From contig SLAD01000423.1 in the NCBI GenBank assembly GCA_007126995.1, positions 1-7,195 on the forward strand: 7,195 nucleotides of DNA. The letters run 5' to 3'. Shown here piece after piece: positions 1-6,025 of the stretch. The notes beneath the pieces were generated by a model that was not told the DNA's origin, did no database searches, and worked only from the letters and a program-made list of their open reading frames with translations. Each line of letters opens with the position of its first letter. Position 1 is the stretch's first letter. The position numbers and the translations under genes were made by a program. The DNA comes from Kiritimatiellia bacterium (GTDB lineage: Bacteria > Verrucomicrobiota > Kiritimatiellia > SLAD01).

Positions 1-167
1 GGCCGTGTGCGTGCGCGGGCAGATTTGCGCCGACGCTTCACACTGGGCTTCTCATAATGCCGATGCGATCGAATCTCGCGCATGGTGCCTTCACGATCCA
101 GCTTCTTTTTCAGCCGGCGCAGCGCCTTGTCAACGGATTCTCCTTTACGAACTTTTACTTCTGACAC
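1..167 (-). CDS. rpsU: 30S ribosomal protein S21, 3' end cut off by window edge
   Basis: S21 is a small basic protein of the 30S subunit that helps mRNA selection at initiation. Reading the minus strand from GTG at 167 gives 55 codons before the edge. The protein begins VSEVKVRKGESVDKALRRL, then has KKKLDREGTMREIRSHRHYEKPS and a run of Arg/Lys (RRRKSARARTR). This is the S21 family pattern: an N-terminal V-rich strand, the DKALRRLKKK helix, the REIR...YEKPS stretch and a basic tail. The family is usually about 60-70 residues, so only a few are missing. GTG is the only possible start, because an in-frame TAG lies two codons upstream of it (GTG is preceded by TAG-TTA-CCC) and no ATG fits. A purine-rich GGGAG lies about 16 nt upstream of GTG, which is long for a Shine-Dalgarno site. 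The gene is transcribed away from the neighbouring phospholipase gene. Confidence 0.93.
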   Translation of the reverse strand, partial: MSEVKVRKGESVDKALRRLKKKLDREGTMREIRSHRHYEKPSVKRRRKSARARTR

Positions 168-250
168 GGGTAACTAACTCACACTCCCTTCGAACATTCC
201 GGCCGGCACCACATCCGATGCGGACAGGCGGGAACAGCAAATGTGGGCCG

Positions 251-279
251 AACCTAGGGAAAACAGGCCACGCTGTCAA
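251..279 (-). promoter_or_regulatory. Candidate sigma70-type promoter of rpsU
   Basis: On the minus strand a perfect -35 hexamer TTGACA (279-274) is followed by a 17-bp spacer and TAGGTT (256-251) as -10. The -10 keeps T1, A2 and T6, the most important positions, but matches only 3 of 6. Transcription would begin near 244, giving a leader of about 77 nt before the GTG start of rpsU. The perfect -35, optimal spacing and correct orientation support the call; the poor -10 is the weak point. Confidence 0.5.
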
Positions 280-285
280 TGCTGC

Positions 286-303
286 TTTCGCACCTTTCGC
301 ACC
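286..303 (-). repeat. 9-bp tandem repeat just upstream of the rpsU -35 box
   Basis: The plus strand shows TTTCGCACC twice in succession (286-294 and 295-303). Read in the direction of rpsU it is GGTGCGAAA twice, ending 6 bp before TTGACA. It could be a paired activator site or simply a chance duplication; the sequence alone cannot decide. Confidence 0.6.
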
Positions 304-562
304 TTGCTTGGGGCGGTGGCCGACAATCCACTTTCGACTGCATGCGCCGTTAAAGGCAGCGGCGTGTAGTTGCTGGCTTAAGTAACCGGCTCAGTGCATC
401 ATTGATGGTGCCCGAAAACGCGCGTCAAACGTTTGCTAGCCTTCCATGGGGGAATCCCTGCTTTTGCAGCCTTTGCGGCTTTTGAATTGCCTGCTGTCGA
501 CTAAAGCAAAGAGAATGGCCCGTCGGCAGGGTTGGGTGGACAGAGACGAATAGGAGAGGCAT

Positions 563-2386
563 ATGAAGATACGAGGGCGTGATCAATGGATTCCTTGGGG
601 GCACGCACTTTTGATCCTATTCATCGGCCTTCTCTTTACCGGATGCGCTACGGTCCCACGGCAGGATCTTTCTATAAAGGACATGTACCCAGCCCGGCCG
701 GCCCAGCCCGTAGCTGAGGGTGTGGAACCTATCGCTTCGCAGTATCAGGTCTTGGCCGGCCGCGCAGCGGAAGAGTCGACGGCGAAAGAGCCGGTACACT
801 ATGCCCAATTGCTGCAAACGGGCGATGACGCCCTGCTGGCCCGGTTACATCTGATACGTGCCGCGGCAGAGTCCATCACTATCCAGACCTTCCTTTGGAA
901 AGACGACGCGGTAACACGCGTGCTCTTCGACGAGTTGCTGCAAGCTGCTCAGCGCGGTGTGCGGGTCAGAATAATAGTCGATGCCTATTATCCCATGGGC
1001 GAACCGCGCCAGATCGCGGCTTGGGCCGAGGCGCACGAAGGGTTGCAGCTTCGCATATTCAACCCCTTTACCGCAACAGCCGCACCAACCGGGGGCGGCT
1101 TCTTGGAGGCCTTGACGTTTCGCCCACGCGGCGTCAACCGCCGCATGCACAACAAGACGTTCGTGGTCGATGAGCACATCGCGATTCTCGGCGGCCGCAA
1201 TATGGAGGGGACCTACTTTGATCGCCATCCGACCTTCATATTCAGAGACCGCGATGTGGTTATCATCGGTCCGGAGGCCCGCCGGGTGGCGGCTATGTTC
1301 GACGTGTTCTGGAACCACGAGCGCACAGTACATCCCTTCCAATTTGCCGATGTGCAAGCGGAGTATCTGAGCGTTGTCAACCGGCCACACCCTCGGCCGT
1401 CCGCGCAGGACTTTATAATCGTTGGTGATTTGCTCGAAAAGGCCAACGCGCCGGACTTGGCAGCGTTGCGATCCCATATGGCCTTTCATCCGATCGCATC
1501 GGTGGAATTTACGTCAGACCGGCCATCGCGTTCGCGCTATATCCGACGCCGTATGACCAGGATCACGCGCGATATGATTCGGCGGGCGGAGGAAAGTCTG
1601 GTCTTTCAAACCCCGTATTTGATCTATGAGCCGCGTAACCGTCGTGACCTGCGGCATGCCCGACGTAATGCGCCCGGGGACGTAGAAGTCTCTATTTCTG
1701 CGAATAGCCTGGCGACCTCGGATCAAGTGCGCGTATATGCCATGTCCTACAAACACCGTCGCCACATGATCCGCAAAATGGGCATGAATATTTATGAACT
1801 GCGGCCCGTACCGGGCGACGCTGACCTCATCGTGCCGGGCTATGATCATATTCAGGAACTCTTTACCGAATACGTTCCTGATGAAGGCGACAAATCGCCA
1901 GCGCGCATTCGGCCCACTACGCCGCGTGTCGCTTTGCACGCCAAGACCGTAGTCAAAGACGGGCAAAGCGTGCTAATCGGCTCCCACAATTTCGATCCGC
2001 GCTCAACCCGGATTAATGCCGAATGCGGCGTGATTATCCGTGACCCCGATTTTGCGCAACTGGTCGAGGCGGACATCCGGCGCGACATGCATCCGCGTAA
2101 TAGCTGGATCGTGGCCCGGACACCGATGCCTCCCGGCTTCTGGGCGAAGACCAGCCGTCAGATCAGCGCCGGATCATCTCGGTTGCCTTTCCTTGATCTC
2201 TGGCCCCAACGCTATATGAGTTCATTCGAGCCGGTTGACATGGACAACATTGTCCCGCCCCGGCAGGAGGATTTCTCTCAGCACTACCGTGATGTTGGGC
2301 ATTTCCCGGAAGTCGATGATCCCGGCGCCATGTGGCGTCTGCGATTTGTTAAGTGGTTCGGCGGATGGGCGCGATTCTTAATGTGA
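563..2386 (+). CDS. clsC: ClsC/YmdC-type phospholipase D family lipoprotein, probable cardiolipin synthase
   Basis: This 607-residue protein belongs to the phospholipase D superfamily. The ClsC branch makes cardiolipin by phosphatidyl transfer, in E. coli from phosphatidylethanolamine and phosphatidylglycerol. The first HKD motif is H196-x-K198-x4-D203 followed by GGRN (210-213), inside the typical NRRMHNKTFVVDE context. The second is H459-x-K461-x4-D466 followed by GSHN (473-476) and FDPRS. Both catalytic sets are complete. The N-terminus has a basic start, a hydrophobic stretch (about 14-25) and FTGC with Cys28, so a lipoprotein signal is likely; Phe at -3 is not the commonest lipobox residue. 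The domain begins near 85 (LARLHLIRAAAESI). About 130 residues follow the second motif, and the protein is longer than E. coli ClsC (473). ATG is preceded by AGGAG (552-556), 6 nt away. Substrates are inferred from the family; a nuclease or other PLD activity is less likely given the close ClsC match. Confidence 0.87.
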   Translation: MKIRGRDQWIPWGHALLILFIGLLFTGCATVPRQDLSIKDMYPARPAQPVAEGVEPIASQYQVLAGRAAEESTAKEPVHYAQLLQTGDDALLARLHLIRAAAESITIQTFLWKDDAVTRVLFDELLQAAQRGVRVRIIVDAYYPMGEPRQIAAWAEAHEGLQLRIFNPFTATAAPTGGGFLEALTFRPRGVNRRMHNKTFVVDEHIAILGGRNMEGTYFDRHPTFIFRDRDVVIIGPEARRVAAMFDVFWNHERTVHPFQFADVQAEYLSVVNRPHPRPSAQDFIIVGDLLEKANAPDLAALRSHMAFHPIASVEFTSDRPSRSRYIRRRMTRITRDMIRRAEESLVFQTPYLIYEPRNRRDLRHARRNAPGDVEVSISANSLATSDQVRVYAMSYKHRRHMIRKMGMNIYELRPVPGDADLIVPGYDHIQELFTEYVPDEGDKSPARIRPTTPRVALHAKTVVKDGQSVLIGSHNFDPRSTRINAECGVIIRDPDFAQLVEADIRRDMHPRNSWIVARTPMPPGFWAKTSRQISAGSSRLPFLDLWPQRYMSSFEPVDMDNIVPPRQEDFSQHYRDVGHFPEVDDPGAMWRLRFVKWFGGWARFLM

Positions 2387-2400
2387 GGAGCACAGCACGC

Positions 2401-2454
2401 ATGCGATTTAGGCACATCCCTGTCGGGGAATCCTGCATATCGGAGAGGATATGA
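2401..2454 (+). CDS. Possible 17-residue small ORF (doubtful)
   Basis: ATG at 2401 opens MRFRHIPVGESCISERI, stopping at TGA 2452-2454. An AGGAG (2386-2390) lies 10 nt upstream, overlapping the stop of the phospholipase gene. The stop overlaps the start of a second tiny ORF as ATGA. It resembles no family I know, and it uses two AGG codons, which argues against strong expression. It may be a leader peptide, a remnant or chance. Confidence 0.2.
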   Translation: MRFRHIPVGESCISERI

Positions 2455-2495
2455 ATAATAATCGATCATTGACGTCAAAAGTAGAAAGCCACTGA
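2451..2495 (+). CDS. Possible 14-residue small ORF (doubtful)
   Basis: ATG at 2451 opens MNNNRSLTSKVESH, stopping at TGA 2493-2495, 24 nt before the next gene. GGAG (2442-2445) is 5 nt upstream, so a ribosome could load here, and the ATGA overlap would couple it to the preceding tiny ORF. There is no recognisable protein content. It is listed because both small frames have plausible ribosome-binding sites. Confidence 0.2.
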   Translation: MNNNRSLTSKVESH

Positions 2496-2519
2496 ATAGC
2501 AAAACTACAGGAGTGCATC

Positions 2520-3251
2520 ATGAAACATTTCTATCATGTAATTCTCGCCGGAATCATACTGCTATCCTGGTCGCTGGCAGGGGCCGTCAATGCAGGCGAA
2601 CCGCCGATGCCGGATCATCCGCCACCCATTATCGTTGGGGAGGTATTCCAATTCGTAGAAGGGTCGTGGGCTGAGTATGAAGTGCTCGACAAATCAGATC
2701 ACTCAACATTCATCCTTCGCATGTCCATTCTCGGACAGGAGCGGGTCCGACCCTCGATGTTCTCGCGGCAGCAGACGTATCGCTGGCTCGAGATTGATGT
2801 GAAGATGCCTGATGAGCCTCGCACCGTAATCAATTATCTGGCGGAAGAAACGGATGAAGGGCCGGGCGATCCGAATGAGATGATTCTTCAAATTGAGGGC
2901 TTCCGAGACCCTATTCGTTTAGGGCGGATGTGGCTGCGGGGCAGCAACGAATCCGTTGTTGACGCAGCGTATGAATGGACCCGTCAGGATGTAGGGGAAG
3001 AGGTCATCACCCACGGCGATCGCTCCTTTACCGCTTGGCGCGTGCAGGCGGAGGCGGAAGACGGGACCACCGTGGAAGCCGTGGTCAGTGAGGAGCTGCC
3101 GCCTTTCGGCTTGTATTTTGCGGAGACGCACGAGCAACGCATGACCTTGCTTGATTGGGGCATGGGCGCAGAGAGCACCATCACAGGAGAGCCGATCGGC
3201 CTGGCCCGATGGATTGCCCGGCAAGTCCGTGAGGGCGTGCCAGCGGAGTAA
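2520..3251 (+). CDS. Secreted or periplasmic protein of unknown function
   Basis: I do not recognise this 243-residue protein. It starts with a clear signal peptide: a basic MKHFYH, a hydrophobic core (about 7-22), and a likely signal peptidase I cut after VNA (residue 25), just before GEPPMP. There is no lipobox cysteine and no later membrane segment, so it should be free in the periplasm or outside. The mature part is acidic and looks beta-rich, with alternating polar and hydrophobic stretches such as GSWAEYEVLDKSD and WRVQAEAEDGTTVEAVV, somewhat like lipoprotein-handling or ligand-binding beta-sheet proteins; that likeness is only an impression. ATG follows AGGAG (2509-2513) by 6 nt. It lies 133 bp after the phospholipase lipoprotein gene on the same strand, so a shared envelope role and co-transcription are possible. 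No cysteine pair or catalytic motif is visible. Confidence 0.8.
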   Translation: MKHFYHVILAGIILLSWSLAGAVNAGEPPMPDHPPPIIVGEVFQFVEGSWAEYEVLDKSDHSTFILRMSILGQERVRPSMFSRQQTYRWLEIDVKMPDEPRTVINYLAEETDEGPGDPNEMILQIEGFRDPIRLGRMWLRGSNESVVDAAYEWTRQDVGEEVITHGDRSFTAWRVQAEAEDGTTVEAVVSEELPPFGLYFAETHEQRMTLLDWGMGAESTITGEPIGLARWIARQVREGVPAE

Positions 3252-3252
3252 G

Positions 3253-3480
3253 GACAAAATGCGCCAACTGCATGGTGGAAAGCCGATGTAGGTGCTGGAG
3301 CACGACGTATAGCCAGAGCCGATTCACCAGAACATCGTTGCGGCCGTTGCCGCGATGCCCGCGCAAGGCTTCCAGCAGAGGTCCGTCCGGCAGCGTGAGG
3401 AAGTCGAGCGGATGGGCCCTGTCTGCCTCCCGAGGCTTTTGCTTTGCTTCCGTTGCCGAGTAGGGCAAGGTACGCACCTT
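3253..3480 (-). pseudogene. Possible eroded transposase fragment
   Basis: The 253-bp gap between the secreted-protein gene and rdgC has no credible plus-strand gene. Read on the minus strand it gives LPDGPLLEALRGHRGNGRND, then VLVNRLWLYVVLQHLHRLST and MQLAHF. This recalls the N-terminal part of certain DDE-type transposases, where a stretch like HRGxGRNDYPVxALW precedes a helix rich in H and L. The frame continues on both sides into non-matching sequence, with no start, catalytic residues or terminal repeats, so it would be a dead remnant. The resemblance is from memory and unproven; it may be a coding-like shadow of the flanking sequence. Confidence 0.3.
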
Positions 3481-3492
3481 CAATTTAACGAC

Positions 3493-3498
3493 GAGGAG
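3493..3498 (+). promoter_or_regulatory. Ribosome-binding site that fixes the rdgC start
   Basis: GAGGAG sits 6 nt before GTG at 3505. The same frame stays open back to an ATG at 3355, but that extension (rich in Arg, Cys and Gln) has no family likeness. This site therefore argues for GTG 3505 as the true start. Confidence 0.7.
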
Positions 3499-3504
3499 AA
3501 TGCT

Positions 3505-4593
3505 GTGGGATTTGAAAGTGGAACCATAAGTTGTCGCGTATTTTTTATGCCTCGCGACCTGCCGGAAGATGCGGTGGACCGGTTTGCGGCCCAGGCGGCG
3601 CCGTCCCTGGAAAGTTTGCGGGAGGAGCCGATTCAAGGCTGGGTCGGTGGCCGGCACTTGCTGGATCGCGTGATTACACCCGAGAACGCCTATTATGCCA
3701 GTCATCTGCGCCTGTCGCTGATGCAGGCGGTACGTCAGATTCCGCCCGCGCTGCTGAAGGCGGAGCAAACGATGGAGGAATTGGCCCATTTGCAGGCGAC
3801 GGGGATGCAATTCATTCGCCGCAAGGAACGATCCGAAATCAAGGCCGCGATTATAGAGCGGTTACTGCCGCAGATGCCGCCCCAGCTGAAAGGCATTCAT
3901 GTGGTCCAGTCCGCGGCCCAGCCACTGATTTATGCGTCCTGTATATCGGAGAAGCAACTGGATGCTTTTCAGATCGCCTTCGCGCGGGCAATGGGGTTTG
4001 CCTTGATCCCTGCCATGCCGGCTGAAACGGCGTTACGGCGCAAGCAAATCGATGCCGAGGAACTGATGCCCTCGAGCTTTTCGCCTGATCTGGAGGACCG
4101 GCAGGTACACCATATCGTGGGCGAGGATTTTCTGACGTGGCTTTGGTACATGTCGGAAGCCGAACAGGGCGCCATCGCGCTCGAAAATGAGTCCGTGGCG
4201 GTGCTGATCGAGGGCCCGTTGACTTTTCATATGGAAGGGGACGGCGCTCATTTGGCGGTCTTGCGTAAAGGAGCGCCCCTGCTCAGCGCCGAGGCCAAGA
4301 CGGCCCTGCTGGTCGGTAAGAAACTGAAGCAAGCGCGCTTGAATCTGGTTTCGGGCGAGGACACGTGGAGCTGCACGCTGGACGCGGATCAATTCATTTT
4401 CCGCGGATTGAAACTGCCCGAAAGTGAAGAGAAGTTGGATCCCCTCAGCCGCTTCCAGGAGCGGATTTTAAGGGTTGATCAATTTGTGGATCTGTTCTTC
4501 CGCTTGTATGATGAGTTTCTGACGCGGCGCAGCCGCGAGGAAGAGTGGAAGGATGAGGTTCAGCGCATTCGCAAGTGGGTCAGTGATCGCTGA
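3505..4593 (+). CDS. rdgC: RdgC-family recombination-associated protein
   Basis: RdgC forms a ring-shaped dimer that binds double-stranded DNA without sequence preference and, in E. coli, restrains RecA-dependent recombination. From GTG at 3505 the protein is 362 residues (E. coli RdgC 303). Family-like parts, in order: an N-terminal strand GFESGTISCRVFF; PIQGWVGGRHLLD (42-54); the region after IPPALLKAE (79-87), with FIRRKERSEIKAAIIERLLP (103-122) matching the RdgC RKEK...LKDEV..LLP pattern; the IYASCISEKQLDAF strand and helix; and GEDFLTWLWYMSEAE (206-220), a hallmark of the longer RdgC relatives. The C-terminal part adds an LDADQFIFRGLKLPE segment (292-306) and a charged helix ending in RIRKWVSDR. 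A later in-frame ATG at 3547 would delete the first conserved strand. The stop is 17 bp before ffh, suggesting co-transcription. Family membership is fairly secure; biochemical role in this organism is inferred. Confidence 0.8.
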   Translation: MGFESGTISCRVFFMPRDLPEDAVDRFAAQAAPSLESLREEPIQGWVGGRHLLDRVITPENAYYASHLRLSLMQAVRQIPPALLKAEQTMEELAHLQATGMQFIRRKERSEIKAAIIERLLPQMPPQLKGIHVVQSAAQPLIYASCISEKQLDAFQIAFARAMGFALIPAMPAETALRRKQIDAEELMPSSFSPDLEDRQVHHIVGEDFLTWLWYMSEAEQGAIALENESVAVLIEGPLTFHMEGDGAHLAVLRKGAPLLSAEAKTALLVGKKLKQARLNLVSGEDTWSCTLDADQFIFRGLKLPESEEKLDPLSRFQERILRVDQFVDLFFRLYDEFLTRRSREEEWKDEVQRIRKWVSDR

Positions 4594-4610
4594 GCAGCGA
4601 GGAATCGACC

Positions 4611-5939
4611 ATGTTTGATTCATTATCAGGCTCGTTACAGAAGATTTTCAAGAACCTGCGCGGCTACGGCAAGTTGTCCGAGCGCAACATCAAGGACGCC
4701 ATGCGTGAAGTGCGCATGGCTCTGCTGGAAGCGGACGTGAATTACGAGGTCGTGCGCGACTTCATCGGGCGCGTGCGCGAGCAGTGTATGGGCGAGGAGG
4801 TGCTGGAAAGCGTCACGCCCGGGCAGCAGGTGGTGAAGCGCATCCACGATGAACTGGTGCGGCTGTTGGGAGAGCATCGCAAGGACTTCGATCTCAATGC
4901 CCGTCCCGCCACATTATTGCTCTTGGGCCTACACGGCGCAGGTAAAACGACGACGGCGGGCAAGCTGGCGATGCGCTGGAAGAAGGAAGGGCGCAAGGTC
5001 GTGCTGGTGGCCTGCGATATCCGGCGTCCAGCCGCCGTGGACCAGCTCCAAGTATTGGGTCGCCAAGTGGGCGTGGATGTGATTGCCCCGCAGAAAGGCG
5101 AAACCGTGCCGGCGCTCGGTCGCAGGGCGCGGGCGGAAACCGAACGGGCCGGCGCCGACGTGGTGATTTACGATAGTGGCGGACGATTCCAGATCGATAC
5201 CGAGCTGGTCGAGGAATTAAAACAGCTCAAAGACGCCATCGAGCCCCGCAACGTGGCCTTGGTGGTGGATGCTGCGATCGGACAAGAATCGGTACACGTG
5301 GCCGAGAGCTTTCATGAAGCGATTGGCCTGACCGGGCTGATCCTGACGAAACTGGATGGCGACGCGCGCGGCGGCGCGGCCTTATCGATTCAGCATGTCA
5401 CCGGTTGCCCCATTCTGCTGGTCGGGGTAGGAGAACGGCCAGAGGATTTGGAGCCGTTTCATCCGGATCGCATGGCTTCCCGCATTCTGGGTATGGGCGA
5501 TGTCGTTAGTCTGGTCGAAAAGGCTCAGTCCGTGGTCGATGAAGACACGATGGTGCGGATGGAGGAGCGTTTGCGGCGGAATGCCTTCAATTTCGAAGAT
5601 TTTCTCATGCAAATCGAGCAGATGGAGAAGATGGGGCCGCTCGAAAATCTGCTCGAAATGCTGCCCGGCGGGGTGGATATCCCGGAACAGGCCAAGCAGC
5701 AATTGGGTGCCGATTCCGGGCGCGAATGGGGCCGGGCCAAGGCCATTATCCAAAGCATGACGCCGCATGAGCGTCGTAATCCCTTGATCATCAAGGGCCG
5801 ACGCCGGGAACGGATCGCCCGGGGCAGTGGCACCGATGTGCGCGCTGTCAATGACTTGCTGAAGCGCCTGGAGCAGATGAAACGCATGACCAAGCAGATG
5901 AAAAAGATGGAAAAAAGGTTGCGTCGAAGTCGGAACTAA
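4611..5939 (+). CDS. ffh: Signal recognition particle GTPase Ffh (SRP54)
   Basis: Ffh binds 4.5S/SRP RNA and hydrophobic signal sequences on ribosomes and, by GTP-dependent pairing with FtsY, delivers them to SecYEG. The 442 residues (E. coli 453) show the N domain with ALLEADVNY (37-45), the G domain, and the M domain from about 301. GTPase motifs: GLHGAGKTT (106-114), CDIRRPAA (135-142), DSGGR (188-192), TKLDGDARGGAALSI (246-260) and GVGERPEDLEPFHPDR (272-287), followed by ASRILGMGDVVSLVE. In the M domain, MGPLENLLEMLPGG (341-354) lies in the signal-binding region, and SMTPHERRNP with RRRERIARGSG (382-407) is the RNA-binding part; the tail is Met/Lys-rich. Two motifs differ from the usual form: GLQGxGKT has His for Gln, and DTAGR reads DSGGR. 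AGGA (4600-4603) lies 7 nt before the ATG. The gene follows rdgC by 17 bp. Confidence 0.96.
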   Translation: MFDSLSGSLQKIFKNLRGYGKLSERNIKDAMREVRMALLEADVNYEVVRDFIGRVREQCMGEEVLESVTPGQQVVKRIHDELVRLLGEHRKDFDLNARPATLLLLGLHGAGKTTTAGKLAMRWKKEGRKVVLVACDIRRPAAVDQLQVLGRQVGVDVIAPQKGETVPALGRRARAETERAGADVVIYDSGGRFQIDTELVEELKQLKDAIEPRNVALVVDAAIGQESVHVAESFHEAIGLTGLILTKLDGDARGGAALSIQHVTGCPILLVGVGERPEDLEPFHPDRMASRILGMGDVVSLVEKAQSVVDEDTMVRMEERLRRNAFNFEDFLMQIEQMEKMGPLENLLEMLPGGVDIPEQAKQQLGADSGREWGRAKAIIQSMTPHERRNPLIIKGRRRERIARGSGTDVRAVNDLLKRLEQMKRMTKQMKKMEKRLRRSRN

Positions 5940-5983
5940 GATAGATATCCAAGGCTTTTCAGCAGGCGCGCGGCAATCCCTCG

Positions 5984-5996
5984 AACCAAGTTGGTT
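5984..5996. repeat. Short perfect inverted repeat in the ffh-rpsP gap
   Basis: AACCAA-G-TTGGTT is a perfect 6-bp inverted repeat around a single G in the 86-bp gap before rpsP. As RNA it would form about a 5-bp stem with a 3-nt loop, too weak and without a T-run for a terminator. It could be an operator-like site or chance. Confidence 0.35.
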
Positions 5997-6013
5997 GGGA
6001 ACGTGTGCCTATC

Positions 6014-6018
6014 GGAGG
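6014..6018 (+). promoter_or_regulatory. Ribosome-binding site that fixes the rpsP start
   Basis: GGAGG lies 7 nt before ATG 6026. The frame is open to a GTG at 6005, but that start would place this strong site inside the gene and add PIGGNC, which S16 proteins lack. The conserved S16 N-terminus (SVKIRLRRMG) starts exactly at 6026. Confidence 0.85.
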
Positions 6019-6025
6019 AAACTGC

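Larger units (their letters stand above)
168..562. other. Divergent intergenic region with no gene seen
   Basis: These 395 bp separate rpsU (minus) from the phospholipase gene (plus). Besides the rpsU promoter and the tandem repeat, I see a 10-bp palindrome CAAACGTTTG (426-435), an imperfect hairpin (395-411) and a GGGGGAATCCCTGC block (448-461). No reading frame here has a ribosome-binding site together with recognisable protein content, and no tRNA or known RNA family is evident. No convincing promoter for the plus-strand gene could be picked by eye. Confidence 0.6.

Noticed and set aside
5..385. Plus-strand open frame of 126 codons
   Set aside because: It overlaps the rpsU coding sequence and promoter on the other strand, is rich in Cys, His and Arg as shadow frames are, and has no family likeness.
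395..411. Hairpin GCATCAT/ATGGTGC
   Set aside because: The inverted repeat has a mismatch or wobble and a 2-nt centre, with no T-run or linked gene; probably chance.
426..435. Palindrome CAAACGTTTG as an operator
   Set aside because: A single 10-bp palindrome with no second copy and no recognisable promoter beside it is weak evidence.
468..483. AGCC-TTTGC-GGCT followed by Ts as a terminator
   Set aside because: The stem is only 4 bp and the T-run only 4, and no gene ends just upstream on the plus strand.
845..1489. Minus-strand open frame of 214 codons inside the phospholipase gene
   Set aside because: The plus strand carries both complete HKD motifs through this region; the antisense frame has no recognisable motif or ribosome-binding site.
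2469..2497. TTGACG, 17 bp, CTGAAT as a promoter for the secreted-protein gene
   Set aside because: The -10 matches only 3 of 6, lacking A2, and the start would fall about 5 nt before the ribosome-binding site, leaving almost no leader.
3453..3468. TTGCC-GAGTAG-GGCAA hairpin upstream of rdgC
   Set aside because: The stem is only 5 bp, with no T-run and no sign of pairing with the ribosome-binding site.
3355..3504. Upstream start (ATG 3355) for rdgC
   Set aside because: The added 50 residues have no family likeness, while GTG 3505 has an ideal ribosome-binding site and begins at the conserved N-terminal strand.
3181..3810. Minus-strand frame of 209 codons as an intact gene
   Set aside because: Its first half is antisense to conserved rdgC sequence and its end is antisense to the secreted-protein gene. 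Only the middle (3253-3480) looks protein-like, so at most it is a remnant.
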